Notes: generated by a model not told the origin, from the sequence alone. Numbered from the stretch's first letter, positions 17,632-27,466 are shown. The stretch is DNA of 64,000 nt from Muribaculaceae bacterium (GCA_017405965.1 JAFQZK010000035.1:62001-126000), one strand, 5' to 3'. Numbers and translations: made by a program.

Positions 17632-17686
17632 AATCGCGCGGATGCGTAAAAAATGATGTTCCTGTTTCCTAAAGTATTATTCTTAT

Positions 17687-17750
17687 TGTTTGAAAAAATC
17701 TTAGCGCCTTAGCGCCTTTGCGTGGGGTGCGGTTTTCAGTCTCGTGTGTG
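17687..17750 (+). repeat. Interspersed repeat B, copy 1
   Basis: About 64 bases containing TGAAAAAATCTT, GCGCCTTTGCGTGGGG, GGTTTTCAGT and TCGTGTGTG. Copy 2 at 19931-19990 shares all these blocks with small gaps. The two copies frame the duplicated lipoprotein gene pair. Confidence 0.8.
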
Positions 17751-17925
17751 GGGGCGAGGCGCCAGGTTTCAGTAAAATTATGTGTTAATAAAAGTTAAAA
17801 TGGGGGGGTAATTAAACCGTTTTTGTAAAAGATGTCTAAAGGGTTAGATGATATCACGATGGCCTAAATTGTCGTGAAAATGAGTGCTTTACCGAAAATA
17901 ATAACCCAAATATACCTAATTAATT

Positions 17926-19095
17926 ATGAGAAATCTAATTACAACGTTCAAGGTTTTCTCGTTGCTGATGGTGACTATAGTAATGGTTGCCTCGTGCGGG
18001 GATAAAAAAGATGAGCCCAATGCTGTTTACAATTACTACATGCTCATTCAGTCTCAAGTAGCCCTGGATCTGTCGGATAACGCCGAAGGTGAAGGTACGA
18101 TGGTGGGCGGTCAAGTGAGTGTGATATCCAGGACAGTTGCTCGGATGAAGAGTGTTGTGGCGCTATATGAGTCCGATCAGAATTCTACCGATATCGAAGG
18201 TGCCCTGCTCAGGGCATGTGACAGCATTTATCGTGAATATACCTCGGCCTATGTCCAGTATTCGGGACAAACCCTGTGTTTTGTTCAGATTAACCGTCGC
18301 AAGCTTATGGATGGAAAAACTCAGGAAGGCACCACGCTCAAGACTTACTACTTCCGCGCCCTGAAGGATGTTGGCCCAGGCGAGTCAACCGACCCGGCGC
18401 CACCCGAGTTTTCGCTCGATAAGCCGGATGTGCTAGAGGCCGTTGACCTGGGCTTGTCGGTCAAGTGGTCTAACTGTAACCTGGGTGCCAAGGCACCCGA
18501 GGAGTATGGCGGCTATTTTGGCTGGGGTGACCCGACGGGCAAGCTGTGGGACGGTGACGGCATTTACAGACAAGCTGGCTCATTCGTTTGGGAAACAGAT
18601 AATTATGGTGGTATGAATCCCCCGATCGAGATTGGCGGCACCCCGCTCGACGTTGTGACCGCTCATTGGGGAAACAGCTGGCGCACCCCCAGTGCATTGG
18701 AAGCATTGGAATTGATCTATGAATGCGAGTGGAAACTGCATTCACAGGATGCTCGCAATTGGTATGAGGTCATCGGCCCCAATGGCAACAGCATCATCAT
18801 GCCGCTGACGGGTCTCTACGCCATTGTCCCTCATAAGGGCAGCTCATCATTGATGGAAGGTCCATTGCATACCAATCTCAGGGGCTTTTATTGGACTTCG
18901 AGCATCTGCGAATCACCTGGTAATGCTGCATCAAGGAGCTATGCTGTCAGTCAAGGGGTGGCTACGGCATGGACATTTAGCTTCGGATTGTATGGTGACG
19001 AATGGCTGGGCGGGTTTAATGACCACCTGCGCGCCTTCCACATTTCAATCCGGCCGGTAAATTCCAAACCTGAAGAAAATCATCCAAATAACTAA
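17926..19095 (+). CDS. Lipoprotein with FISUMP-like C-terminal domain (paralogue 1)
   Basis: A 389-residue predicted lipoprotein: an N-terminal hydrophobic segment ends in VASCGDKKDEP, giving lipidated Cys24. The C-terminal 240 residues start VDLGLSVKWSNCNLGAKAP and contain GGYFGWGDPTGK, DVVTAHWGNSWRTPS, GPNGNSIIMPLTG, FYWTSS and SIRPV, the pattern of the Fibrobacter-succinogenes-major-paralogous-type domain common in Bacteroidetes surface proteins. Residues 25-160 are specific to this copy. The function is unknown; outer-membrane or surface location is inferred. It is followed 11 bases later by a shorter paralogue, so the two form an operon, framed by repeats A and B. Confidence 0.8.
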   Translation: MRNLITTFKVFSLLMVTIVMVASCGDKKDEPNAVYNYYMLIQSQVALDLSDNAEGEGTMVGGQVSVISRTVARMKSVVALYESDQNSTDIEGALLRACDSIYREYTSAYVQYSGQTLCFVQINRRKLMDGKTQEGTTLKTYYFRALKDVGPGESTDPAPPEFSLDKPDVLEAVDLGLSVKWSNCNLGAKAPEEYGGYFGWGDPTGKLWDGDGIYRQAGSFVWETDNYGGMNPPIEIGGTPLDVVTAHWGNSWRTPSALEALELIYECEWKLHSQDARNWYEVIGPNGNSIIMPLTGLYAIVPHKGSSSLMEGPLHTNLRGFYWTSSICESPGNAASRSYAVSQGVATAWTFSFGLYGDEWLGGFNDHLRAFHISIRPVNSKPEENHPNN

Positions 19096-19106
19096 TGTAA
19101 AGCAAT

Positions 19107-19856
19107 ATGAAAACTTACAATCACTTATTATTGATCGTGGCCATCTCGCTGATGGCAACCTCGTGTGGCAAGGATGACGAACCCGATATCAAAATCGAGC
19201 CACCGGTTTACAACCTCAATAAGCCGGCCGCAGTAGAGACTGTGGACCTGGGCCTTTCGGTCCTTTGGGCCAACTGCAATCTGGGCGCCAGCTCGACCAC
19301 CGACTATGGCGGCCACTTCGCTTGGGGTGACCCCACGGGGGCACTGTGGTCAGCCCAGGGTATCTCCTATGACGAGCAAGGCTACAGTTGGAATACCAAT
19401 AACTATGGCGGCAACAATCCCCCTGCCGACATCAGCGGCACCGAACTGGATGTCGTGGCCGTTCATTGGGGTGACGGGTGGCGGATGCCTACCTATGCCG
19501 AAATGCGGGAATTGAGGACAAAGTGCCAATGGACCATGATGGAGCAGGGTGGTGTCAGATGGTATGAAGTGACCGGCCCCAACGGCAACAGCATCAATCT
19601 GCCGATTGCCGGATTGTATTACGACCCTACAGGTTCACCTGGCGCCCGCTTTCTTGGAGGCCCTGCACACGTCAACAAGGGTGCCTTCTATTGGACATCA
19701 ACGGTTAGCTGGTCGCAGAGCAACCAGCGAGGCTATGATATCCATCCTGGAGTAGTAACCGCTTGGTGCCTGCTGGTTGAATCTGAAGGGAGATACTACC
19801 TCCTCGACTATGTGCGTGCCTTCCACATGTCCATTCGTCCCGTGAAGAACAAGTAG
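19107..19856 (+). CDS. Lipoprotein with FISUMP-like domain (paralogue 2)
   Basis: A 249-residue lipoprotein (lipobox LMATSCGKDDEP, Cys20) that is the same C-terminal domain as its upstream neighbour without the 130-residue insertion. Shared blocks include VDLGLSVLWANCNLGASS, GGHFAWGDPTGALW, VVAVHWGDGWRMPT, GPNGNSINLPIAG, FYWTST and MSIRPV. The two copies are diverged along their length, so the duplication is not very recent. Its role is unknown. Confidence 0.8.
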   Translation: MKTYNHLLLIVAISLMATSCGKDDEPDIKIEPPVYNLNKPAAVETVDLGLSVLWANCNLGASSTTDYGGHFAWGDPTGALWSAQGISYDEQGYSWNTNNYGGNNPPADISGTELDVVAVHWGDGWRMPTYAEMRELRTKCQWTMMEQGGVRWYEVTGPNGNSINLPIAGLYYDPTGSPGARFLGGPAHVNKGAFYWTSTVSWSQSNQRGYDIHPGVVTAWCLLVESEGRYYLLDYVRAFHMSIRPVKNK

Positions 19857-19930
19857 CACGGTTTATTTCTGCGACATTGCATTTTGACACAGCCTCCTAC
19901 AGCGCGTTTGACTACAAACAATGTTGTTTT

Positions 19931-19990
19931 TGTTGTCTGAAAAAATCTTCGCGTCTTAGCGCCTTTGCGTGGGGTTTTCAGTCGTGTGTG
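19931..19990 (+). repeat. Interspersed repeat B, copy 2
   Basis: Aligns to copy 1 at 17687 over its whole length with a short deletion (GGGGTGCGG shortened to GGGG). It occupies the 351-base gap between the lipoprotein pair and ispD, in which no gene was found. Confidence 0.8.
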
Positions 19991-19992
19991 AT

Positions 19993-20018
19993 GCGGCCAC
20001 GCCAAGGCGAGGCCCTAC
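19993..20018 (-). repeat. Interspersed repeat A, copy 2 (inverted)
   Basis: An exact reverse complement of the 26-base sequence at 17606-17631, two bases after repeat B copy 2. Confidence 0.85.
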
Positions 20019-20154
20019 AATCTGCCGCTGAATCTTTATCGGACGATCGTGAGTCGATTGAATTGTTGTTTTTGTATTTCTTGTTTTCAAGGACTCGAGG
20101 TGGGGGACCTCAGTGGTACCGTCTCGGCCGATGGCTTCCTGTTTGCTGATTATT

Positions 20155-20186
20155 TTTGGACTTTTTCTCAGTTTTCACTATCTTTG
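20155..20186 (+). promoter_or_regulatory. Promoter of ispD-recG
   Basis: TTTG (20155-20158), 20 bases, TATCTTTG (20179-20186): exact consensus. The start codon follows 21 bases after the -7 box. Confidence 0.8.
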
Positions 20187-20207
20187 CCGTTCTAAAACAA
20201 TAGGACG

Positions 20208-20900
20208 ATGAGAACGATAGCGATTATAGTGGCTGGGGGTAGCGGAACGCGCTTTGGCGCCGAATTGCCCAAGCAGTTCCTGGAACTGGGCGGACGGCCC
20301 ATCCTGATGCGCACCATCGAGGCCTTCGGGGAAAGCTGTGAAAAAGGGGATAGTTCCCTTGATGTCATTGTGACCTTGCCCGCAGACCAGATGGACCTGT
20401 GGCAGCAACTGTGCGAGAAGTATGCTTTTTCGCTTCCTCACCGTGTGGTGGCGGGTGGCGAGACGCGCTGGCACAGCGTGAAGAATGCCCTCGCTGCCGT
20501 TGGCGATATCACCGGCGTTGACGTGATCGCTGTGCACGACGGCGTGCGTCCGCTGGCGACTGTGGGCCTCATCTGCCGTGTCCTCGATGCAGCCCGCCGT
20601 GACGGCGCCGCCATTCCCGTGGTGCCACTGAACGACTCGGTGCGCCAGGTGGCAGGAGATACGAGCCATGCCCTCGACCGCTCCTCGTTGCGTGCGGTGC
20701 AGACGCCCCAGGCCTTTGACGCGCGGCTGCTGCTGGATGCCTATCGGCAACCGTTTGACCCGACGTTCACCGACGACGCCTCGGTCGTGGAGCGAGCAGG
20801 GCATCGCGTGACCCTGGTCGATGGCGACCCGCGTAACCTGAAAATCACCCGTCCCATGGACTTGGCACTTGCCGAATACTTGTTGAACCAAGATGCCTGA
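20208..20900 (+). CDS. ispD: 2-C-methyl-D-erythritol 4-phosphate cytidylyltransferase
   Basis: A 230-residue enzyme of the MEP isoprenoid pathway that joins CTP and methylerythritol phosphate to form CDP-ME. The nucleotide-binding loop AGGSGTRFGAELPKQF is near residue 9, followed by VAGGETRWHSVKNAL, VIAVHDGVRPL and TDDASVVERAGHRVTLVDGDPRN, all diagnostic of IspD. It is a stand-alone form (no IspF fusion) and of normal length. The coding end overlaps recG by 8 bases, so the two are translationally coupled. Confidence 0.95.
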   Translation: MRTIAIIVAGGSGTRFGAELPKQFLELGGRPILMRTIEAFGESCEKGDSSLDVIVTLPADQMDLWQQLCEKYAFSLPHRVVAGGETRWHSVKNALAAVGDITGVDVIAVHDGVRPLATVGLICRVLDAARRDGAAIPVVPLNDSVRQVAGDTSHALDRSSLRAVQTPQAFDARLLLDAYRQPFDPTFTDDASVVERAGHRVTLVDGDPRNLKITRPMDLALAEYLLNQDA

Positions 20901-22995
20901 TCTGCGCCATACCGACATACAGTATCTGCACGGCGTGGGCCCGAAGCGTGCCGAGCTGCTCAAGAAGGAGCTTGGCATCAGCTCTTACTACGACCTGCTG
21001 TATTATTTCCCCTTCCGCTACATCGACCGCAACGTCATCAACCACGTGAACGAAATTCATGGTGATGACCTGGGCGTGGTGCAACTCAAGGGGCGTTTCC
21101 TCACGTTCAACGCGGTAGGCGAGGGGAGAAAACGCCGCCTTCAGGCCCTGTTCACCGACGGCACCGGCACCATCGAGGTCGTGTGGTTCAATCGTGTGGC
21201 ATCGATACAGAAGAGCTATAACACCAATACGCAATACATCCTCTTCGGCAAGCCTTCGTTTTTCAACAACCACTTGAACATCGTGCACCCCGAGGTGGAC
21301 CTGGCCAGCAGTGAGGCGGTCACTCAAGGCCTGCAGGGCGTGTATAACCTGACTGAGGTGCTGCGCAACCGCTCTTTCACCTCGCGCACCATTCACAAAC
21401 TGGTCGTCAACATCCTGAACACTCCGGCGGTCCAGCATATCGATGAGACTTTGCCGCCCGAGTTGATGCAGCGTTACCGGCTCATGCCGCTGGCCGAGGC
21501 CCTGCGCAACATCCACCACCCCGCCGACCAGCAGTCGTTGCAGCGGGCGCAGTTCCGGCTCAAGTTCGAGGAGCTGTTCTTTCTGGAACTCAACATTTTA
21601 CACTATATTAAAGGCAGCACACGGCGCCTTGTGGGGCATGTATTCAGCCGAGTGGGAGCCTATTTCCACGATTTTTACAACAACATCCTGCAGTTCCCGC
21701 TCACAGGGGCGCAGAAACGCGTCATCCGCGAGATGCGGCACGATATGGGCAGCGGCAAGCAGATGAATCGCTTGTTGCAGGGCGACGTGGGCAGCGGCAA
21801 GACGATTGTCGCCTTCATGACCGCCCTCATTGCGCTGGATAACGGTTACCAGGCCTGCATCATGGCCCCCACCGAAATCCTGGCGGGGCAGCACTTGGAG
21901 ACCATCCGCCCCTTGGCCGAGGCCATCGGGGTGAAAGTGGCGCTCCTGACGGGTTCCACGCGCAAGAAGGAACGCACCGCCATCCACGAGGCGTTGATGA
22001 GCGGCGAGTTACAGATTCTCATCGGCACGCATGCCCTCATCGAGGACACGGTGCAGTTCCATAACCTGGGACTGGCCGTCATCGACGAGCAGCACCGCTT
22101 CGGCGTGGCGCAGCGGGCCCGCCTGTGGAGCAAGAACCGCACGGCTCCGCCTCACATCTTGGTGATGACGGCGACCCCGATTCCCCGAACGCTGGCGATG
22201 ACGGTCTATGGCGACCTCGACGTGTCGGTCATCGACGAGTTGCCGCCGGGCCGCAAACCTGTGACCACCGTGCTCAGGCACGAGCCCGACCGTTTCAAGA
22301 TGTACCAGTTCGTCGGCTCGCAGCTGCGCGAGGGACGGCAGGCCTACATCGTCTATCCCCTCATCGAGGAGAACGAGAAACTCGACCTCCATGCCCTGGA
22401 AATGGGTTATGAACAGGTCAAAGACGTCTTTCCTCACTACAACGTGGCGATGGTTCACGGCCGCATGAAACCCGCCGAGAAGGACCACCAGATGATGCTC
22501 TTCGCAACGGGACAGGCCCATATCCTTGTGGCGACTACGGTCATCGAGGTGGGCGTGAACGTGCCTAATGCCTCGGTCATGGTCATCGAGGATGCCGAGC
22601 GATTCGGCCTGTCGCAGCTGCACCAGTTGCGTGGCAGGGTGGGGCGTGGTGCCGATCAGAGCTATTGCATCCTGATGGCTCGTAGCGACCTGGGACGTGA
22701 CACCCGTCACCGCTTGCAGGTGATGACGCAGACCAACGACGGTTTCGTGGTTGCCGAGGAGGACATGAAACTGCGTGGCCCCGGCGATATGGAGGGCACT
22801 CAGCAGAGCGGCATCGCATTCAACCTGCACATCGCCAACCTGGCCCAGGATGGCCAAATCATACAAATGGCACGCAACGCCGCCGAGGACTACTTGCGCG
22901 ATGACCCCAAGATGGAGACTGCATGGGGACGCAAAATGGCCGCCCACATCAAGGAAATCTTTGATAAGCAGGCTAATTGGGGACTCATTTCTTGA
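20893..22995 (+). CDS. recG: ATP-dependent DNA helicase RecG
   Basis: A 700-residue superfamily-2 helicase that regresses stalled forks and processes recombination intermediates. The wedge/OB domain occupies about residues 1-190 (YLHGVGPKRAELLKKELG at the start). Walker A is LLQGDVGSGKTIVAFMTAL near 295-313; the DEQH box (VIDEQHRFG) lies near 395-403, then MTATPIPRTLAMTVYGDLD, and the C-terminal helicase lobe with QLRGRVGRG near 580 and MKLRGPGDMEGTQQSG near 625. All catalytic motifs are intact. It follows ispD with an 8-base overlap. Confidence 0.96.
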   Translation: MPDLRHTDIQYLHGVGPKRAELLKKELGISSYYDLLYYFPFRYIDRNVINHVNEIHGDDLGVVQLKGRFLTFNAVGEGRKRRLQALFTDGTGTIEVVWFNRVASIQKSYNTNTQYILFGKPSFFNNHLNIVHPEVDLASSEAVTQGLQGVYNLTEVLRNRSFTSRTIHKLVVNILNTPAVQHIDETLPPELMQRYRLMPLAEALRNIHHPADQQSLQRAQFRLKFEELFFLELNILHYIKGSTRRLVGHVFSRVGAYFHDFYNNILQFPLTGAQKRVIREMRHDMGSGKQMNRLLQGDVGSGKTIVAFMTALIALDNGYQACIMAPTEILAGQHLETIRPLAEAIGVKVALLTGSTRKKERTAIHEALMSGELQILIGTHALIEDTVQFHNLGLAVIDEQHRFGVAQRARLWSKNRTAPPHILVMTATPIPRTLAMTVYGDLDVSVIDELPPGRKPVTTVLRHEPDRFKMYQFVGSQLREGRQAYIVYPLIEENEKLDLHALEMGYEQVKDVFPHYNVAMVHGRMKPAEKDHQMMLFATGQAHILVATTVIEVGVNVPNASVMVIEDAERFGLSQLHQLRGRVGRGADQSYCILMARSDLGRDTRHRLQVMTQTNDGFVVAEEDMKLRGPGDMEGTQQSGIAFNLHIANLAQDGQIIQMARNAAEDYLRDDPKMETAWGRKMAAHIKEIFDKQANWGLIS

Positions 22996-23043
22996 CCCCG
23001 TATTGTGAGATTTTGTGATACAGATAAGGAAAATGTGCAATCG

Positions 23044-23075
23044 TTTGGTGTTGCGCATTTTTTACTTTAACTTTG
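23044..23075 (+). promoter_or_regulatory. Promoter of the GHL10-dockerin gene
   Basis: TTTG (23044-23047), 20 bases, TAACTTTG (23068-23075): exact consensus, 44 bases before the ATG at 23120. Confidence 0.8.
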
Positions 23076-23119
23076 CACGGATAAATGTTTTTTAAGGATT
23101 AACCACAATATTTTAGAAG

Positions 23120-25681
23120 ATGAGGCGATATATTTCTTTCCTGGTTACTGTGTTCGTTATGGCTGGCATGCTGTCGCAGGCATGGGCCTATGGTACCCCC
23201 AAGCGTGAATTCCGCTCAGCATGGATTGCCACGGTTTGGTGTCTGGACTGGCCCTCGCAGGGGGCAGGAGCCGCCAAGCAGAAGGCCCAGATGGACCGTC
23301 TGCTCGACTCGTTGCAGGTCAACCGTTTCAACGCGGTGAATTTTCAGGTGCGCTCGATGTGCGATGCGATGTACCAGTCGAGCATTGAACCCTGGTCAAG
23401 CTATCTCACGGGCACACGTGGCGCCGACCCAGGCTTCGACCCCTTGCAGTATGTCGTGGAGGGCTGTCACAAGCGTGGTAAGGAGTGTCACGCCTGGGTG
23501 AATCCCTATCGCTGGAGCACTGGAACGAATTGGAATACGGCCTACGACCGCGAACTCAAGGAGGACGGCTGGCTGCTCACTTATGGTTCGACGATCATCC
23601 TGGATCCGGGCCAGCAGCGAACCATCGACCGTATTGTGGACGTGTGCCGCGAAATCATCACCAATTACGATGTTGATGGCATCCTCTATGACGACTACTT
23701 CTATCCCAGTGGCATTCCCGCCGATGCCAGCGCCGAGGACTACGGCGAGTGGCAGGCCTCGGGCACGACGCTCTCGTTCGCCGATTGGCGCCGCGACAAT
23801 GTCAACCGCATGGTGCGTGCCGTCTATGACATGATTCAGGAGACGAGGCCCGATGTGCGCTATGGCATCTCGCCCGCCGGTGTAGCCGCCAGCAGCCGCA
23901 CCGTGGCCGACAAGTATGGTGTGGACCCGTGTCCCACCGGCAGCGACTGGCAGTATAACAGCATCTTCAGCGACCCGCTGGCATGGATTTCGTCACATAG
24001 CATCGACTACATCTCGCCCCAGGTCTATTGGCCGTTTGGCCACAGCACCAACGACTACGGTAAGATCACGGAGTGGTGGGGACAGATTGCCGACCATTTT
24101 GGCCGCCAAGTGTTTATCTCGTCATCGATTTCAGGGTTGACAAATTCCTCTACCGAGGTGCAGTATGAGGAGTATGCCGATGAGGTGGAGTTTAACCGCA
24201 CCAGCTCGGTGGACGGCAATCCCGGTGCCATCTTCTATTCGTGCAAGTATATCTATGCCCTCAATAGCAATTCCCTGGGGCATTATCTCAAGAATACCGT
24301 CTTCACTAAACCCGCCTTACCCCCGACCATGCCCTGGAAACAAGGCTATAATCCGGGCGAGGTGCAGAATCTGGAGCGCGCAGGCAATTTGTTGAAATGG
24401 GATGGCTTTGAGAACGTGCGTTATACGGTTTATGCTTTCCCCATCACGATGAACTACACCACCTTTGCGGGCCAGATTGACTATTTGTTGGGCATGACCT
24501 ACGAGCCCTCCTATGAGATTCCCGAGCAGTACCGCCAGGGCTACCAGTTCGCGGTGTGCGTGCTCGACCGTGTCGGCTACGAGTGGAGTCCCGCTTTCCT
24601 GAGTGTGGAACTTGACCAACTCGATAATCCGGTGCTCATCAGCCCCGAGAACGAGTCGGCTCCCGACGCGCCGTTTAACTTCACTTGGCACAAGGTGGAC
24701 GGGGCGACCAGCTATGTGGTCGAACTCGCCGCATCGCCCGAGTTCAGCAATGTGCTGGAGCATGTCACGGTCACCGATACGGCCGCCAGCGTGCTGATGT
24801 TCAACAAACTCACCCATGGCGAGGTGCAGTATTGGCGTGTCCAGTCGTGTGCCGACAGCTGCTACAGCGGCGTGAGCGAGGTGCGTGCCTTCACTCCCAT
24901 GCTGCTCACCATCACTGACCCTGCCGATGGCAGCGAGGATCTTGAAGTGCCTGTCATGGTCCAGTGGTACACCTGTGGCAGCGACGAACCCGCAACCCTT
25001 CAGGTCGCCAGTGACGACGCCTTTGCCCATGTCATTTTCACAGGCACGTCAACTAACGGGGCACTTGCCGTCCCCGACGAGTTACTTGAACCCGGTAATA
25101 CCTATTTTGCCCGTGTCATGCTCACTGTTGATGGCGAGACGATGACCAGCAACGTGGTGCGTTTCTCGATTGCTCATGCGGCAGCACGCTTTGAGGTACC
25201 CGTCGATGGCGGTACGCTCTACAAGAATCAGCACATCACCCTCAAACCGCAGAGTTGGGCGACCTCCTATGTGATTGAGGTGTCGAGCAAGGAAAACACC
25301 TGGGGACGCTCCCGATTCATCGAGACGCTCAAGAACGGCCAACACGAGACCACCTTGCCAGCCGAACAGATTAAGGTGGACGGCAAACTCATGGTGGACG
25401 GCACCACCTACTATGCCCGTTGCAAGACAACCTATCTCGACTTCGACGGCAACACCCACACCACGGCCTACGGCCCCGTCATCAGCTTCGTGTATTGTGC
25501 CAACGCCAAGTTGGAGGTGGGTGACGTCAACGGTGACGGCGAAATCAACATCGCCGACATCAATGCTGTCATCGACATGATCCTGGGCGGTACCATCTCC
25601 CCCTCAGGCGACGTGAACGGCGACAACGAAGTCAACATCGCCGACGTCAACACCCTAATCGACCTCATCCTCACCACCTAA
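23120..25681 (+). CDS. GHL10-family (DUF187) glycoside-hydrolase-like secreted protein with dockerin
   Basis: An 853-residue secreted protein. The signal peptide ends near AWAYG (about 24). Residues about 28-400 form the glycosyl-hydrolase-like family 10 barrel, shown by REFRSAWIATVWCLDWPS, FNAVNFQVRS, KECHAWVNPYRW, DVDGILYDDYFYP and DYISPQVYWP. Family members are thought to act on polysaccharide or peptidoglycan-derived glycans. About 410-790 are beta-sandwich repeats of Fn3 type (VLISPENESAPDAPFNFTW and similar). The C-terminus (about 800-853) carries two dockerin repeats, DVNGDGEINIADINAVIDM and DVNGDNEVNIADVNTLIDL. The substrate was not identified. The dockerin links it to the other five dockerin proteins here. 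Confidence 0.88.
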   Translation: MRRYISFLVTVFVMAGMLSQAWAYGTPKREFRSAWIATVWCLDWPSQGAGAAKQKAQMDRLLDSLQVNRFNAVNFQVRSMCDAMYQSSIEPWSSYLTGTRGADPGFDPLQYVVEGCHKRGKECHAWVNPYRWSTGTNWNTAYDRELKEDGWLLTYGSTIILDPGQQRTIDRIVDVCREIITNYDVDGILYDDYFYPSGIPADASAEDYGEWQASGTTLSFADWRRDNVNRMVRAVYDMIQETRPDVRYGISPAGVAASSRTVADKYGVDPCPTGSDWQYNSIFSDPLAWISSHSIDYISPQVYWPFGHSTNDYGKITEWWGQIADHFGRQVFISSSISGLTNSSTEVQYEEYADEVEFNRTSSVDGNPGAIFYSCKYIYALNSNSLGHYLKNTVFTKPALPPTMPWKQGYNPGEVQNLERAGNLLKWDGFENVRYTVYAFPITMNYTTFAGQIDYLLGMTYEPSYEIPEQYRQGYQFAVCVLDRVGYEWSPAFLSVELDQLDNPVLISPENESAPDAPFNFTWHKVDGATSYVVELAASPEFSNVLEHVTVTDTAASVLMFNKLTHGEVQYWRVQSCADSCYSGVSEVRAFTPMLLTITDPADGSEDLEVPVMVQWYTCGSDEPATLQVASDDAFAHVIFTGTSTNGALAVPDELLEPGNTYFARVMLTVDGETMTSNVVRFSIAHAAARFEVPVDGGTLYKNQHITLKPQSWATSYVIEVSSKENTWGRSRFIETLKNGQHETTLPAEQIKVDGKLMVDGTTYYARCKTTYLDFDGNTHTTAYGPVISFVYCANAKLEVGDVNGDGEINIADINAVIDMILGGTISPSGDVNGDNEVNIADVNTLIDLILTT

Positions 25682-25717
25682 CAACTCCAATAGCAAGAAG
25701 ATAGATAATTCGACTAT

Positions 25718-25764
25718 AAAACTGAATGGCTGAAACGGAAACGATTTCAGCCATTCAGTTTTTT
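25718..25764. terminator. Bidirectional intrinsic terminator
   Basis: A perfect 18-bp stem (25718-25735 with 25745-25762; core CTGAATGGCTGAAA) followed by T-rich sequence. It stands between the convergent dockerin enzyme gene and the sodium:solute symporter gene. Confidence 0.88.
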
Positions 25765-25786
25765 CCGTACAGCTCCGTAATCTCCG

Positions 25787-27274
25787 TTATTTCCGTCCTG
25801 TGAGGATGGTGAGGAGGGAGGCGGCGAGGCCGTAGTAGACGGCGTCGCCGGGCAGTGAGGTGAAGTTGGCCAGCAGCAGGGCGGCGACACCAATCGGCAT
25901 TGACAACAGCACGCGCGTGGGCTTGAAACGGCCTGGTTTCCACAAGGCAAAACACAGCGGGAACAGGATGGCAACGGCCCTCAGACCCAACGACAGGAAA
26001 CCCAGATCGTTGATGAAGGTGCCGCTGAATGTCATCGCTGCTATAAACGCCATCAGCAGGATGCCGGCTATCGACAAGCGGGTCTGAGACAGTTGTGAAA
26101 GCGGCGAGGCGGTCATGCCCATGCGCCGCTTGAAGTTGCCATACACGTCACGCACCAGAATCGTGGCCGCGCCCAGCGAGAGGCCGCTGCCACACCCCAG
26201 GATGTTGATGAGCATGGTTCCCAACATCAGGCCACCTAACCATGCAGGCAGGTATTTGAGGACAAAGGCAGGGAAAGCCTGTGCCGAGTTCTCAATGACT
26301 CCTAATCCAGTCGGCAAGGTTTCGCCAGCCGCTTGCAGGGCCTTGAACTCATCGGCGGTAACATAATGGCCACGCATGTAGATGCCCACGAGGGTGCATG
26401 CTGCGCCGATGATGGGCATGAAAAAGGCACACAACAGCGCACCACGACGGGCTTTGGGCGTGCTGGCTGCTGACCAGATGCATTGGGCATAACTCTGGGT
26501 GCATACCACGCCCAGCACGAGCGACAGACATCCGCCCAGATCCTTGAAAATGCCCCTGGCAAACGGACTGCCGTAACGATGATGGACGCTCTCGGCATCG
26601 GTCAGCCCATTGAACTGGGCCAGAGTGGGGGAGTGATAAACCGAATCCACACTATCGCTCAGGCCCGAGAAACCGCCTGCGATGTGCCACACGACAATAC
26701 CTGCCACGACCGAACACAAGTACAGTAGCACCAGTTTTACGATACCGCCCACACCGGCACTGCGAATGCCGCCAAACAACACCAGTAACATGATGAGCAC
26801 TGCGCCTGCCAGCGAGGCCCATAGCGTCGAGATGCCGAACAGGCTGCCGATCATGGCTGACGAAGACAGCACCTGTGACATGATGCTGATGAAGATGCCT
26901 ATCAGGAACAAGATGGAACCTACAGTCTCGGCCTTGTGACCGTACTCGCGACTAACCACCTCGAGCAAGGTGGAGCAACCGCTGTTTCGCAAGGGCTTTG
27001 CATACAGCAAACCCAGCACCAGCGCACCAAGTCCGGCACCGATTGTGAACCACCAGGCCGAAAGCCCGTAGCAGAATGCGAGCTGCGCCGTGCCGATGGT
27101 GCTCTGCCCTCCGGCCAACGTGCCCAGCATGGCGCCGCACACCATCCAGCTGCCGCTTGTGCCGCCGGTGGTGAAACTGTGGGCATCCTTGACTTTGCGC
27201 CCCGACAGCCAACTGAGTGCCAGCAGCAAGCCTACGGTCAAGATGACTCCTATGAGATGTATTGTCGATACCAT
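25787..27274 (-). CDS. Sodium:solute symporter family protein
   Basis: A 495-residue inner-membrane transporter with about 13 hydrophobic segments across its whole length, starting VSTIHLIGVILTVGLLLALSW. The SSS features are AHSFTTGGTSGSWMVCGAMLGTLAGGQSTIGTAQLAF (TM1/TM2) and a repeat of small-residue-rich helices; the family couples Na+ to uptake of sugars, carboxylates, nucleosides or amino acids. The substrate cannot be told from sequence alone. It is monocistronic; a -7 box TACCTTTG (minus strand, 27289-27296) lies 15 bases upstream, with no good -33. Confidence 0.85.
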   Translation of the reverse strand: MVSTIHLIGVILTVGLLLALSWLSGRKVKDAHSFTTGGTSGSWMVCGAMLGTLAGGQSTIGTAQLAFCYGLSAWWFTIGAGLGALVLGLLYAKPLRNSGCSTLLEVVSREYGHKAETVGSILFLIGIFISIMSQVLSSSAMIGSLFGISTLWASLAGAVLIMLLVLFGGIRSAGVGGIVKLVLLYLCSVVAGIVVWHIAGGFSGLSDSVDSVYHSPTLAQFNGLTDAESVHHRYGSPFARGIFKDLGGCLSLVLGVVCTQSYAQCIWSAASTPKARRGALLCAFFMPIIGAACTLVGIYMRGHYVTADEFKALQAAGETLPTGLGVIENSAQAFPAFVLKYLPAWLGGLMLGTMLINILGCGSGLSLGAATILVRDVYGNFKRRMGMTASPLSQLSQTRLSIAGILLMAFIAAMTFSGTFINDLGFLSLGLRAVAILFPLCFALWKPGRFKPTRVLLSMPIGVAALLLANFTSLPGDAVYYGLAASLLTILTGRK

Positions 27275-27434
27275 GGTTTTTCGGAGTGCAAAGGTACATC
27301 AAAAAAATACATGATTGGCATTTCTGAGGGCTCGAACATTCGAAATGTCTCCTAATTTGTATGATAAATCTCCAAGAATCGTTTCAAAAATGTGCCATAA
27401 CTGAAAATTGTTAATAACTATTGTGCCCTTTTGT

Positions 27435-27466
27435 TTTGATTATCCGACTATTTATGTGTAATTTTG
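27435..27466 (+). promoter_or_regulatory. Promoter of the dockerin/SUMF1 gene
   Basis: TTTG (27435-27438), 20 bases, TAATTTTG (27459-27466): exact consensus, 60 bases before the start at 27527. Confidence 0.8.

Noticed and set aside
22009-23058. 349-codon minus-strand frame
   Set aside because: Antisense of recG; no promoter, no domain.
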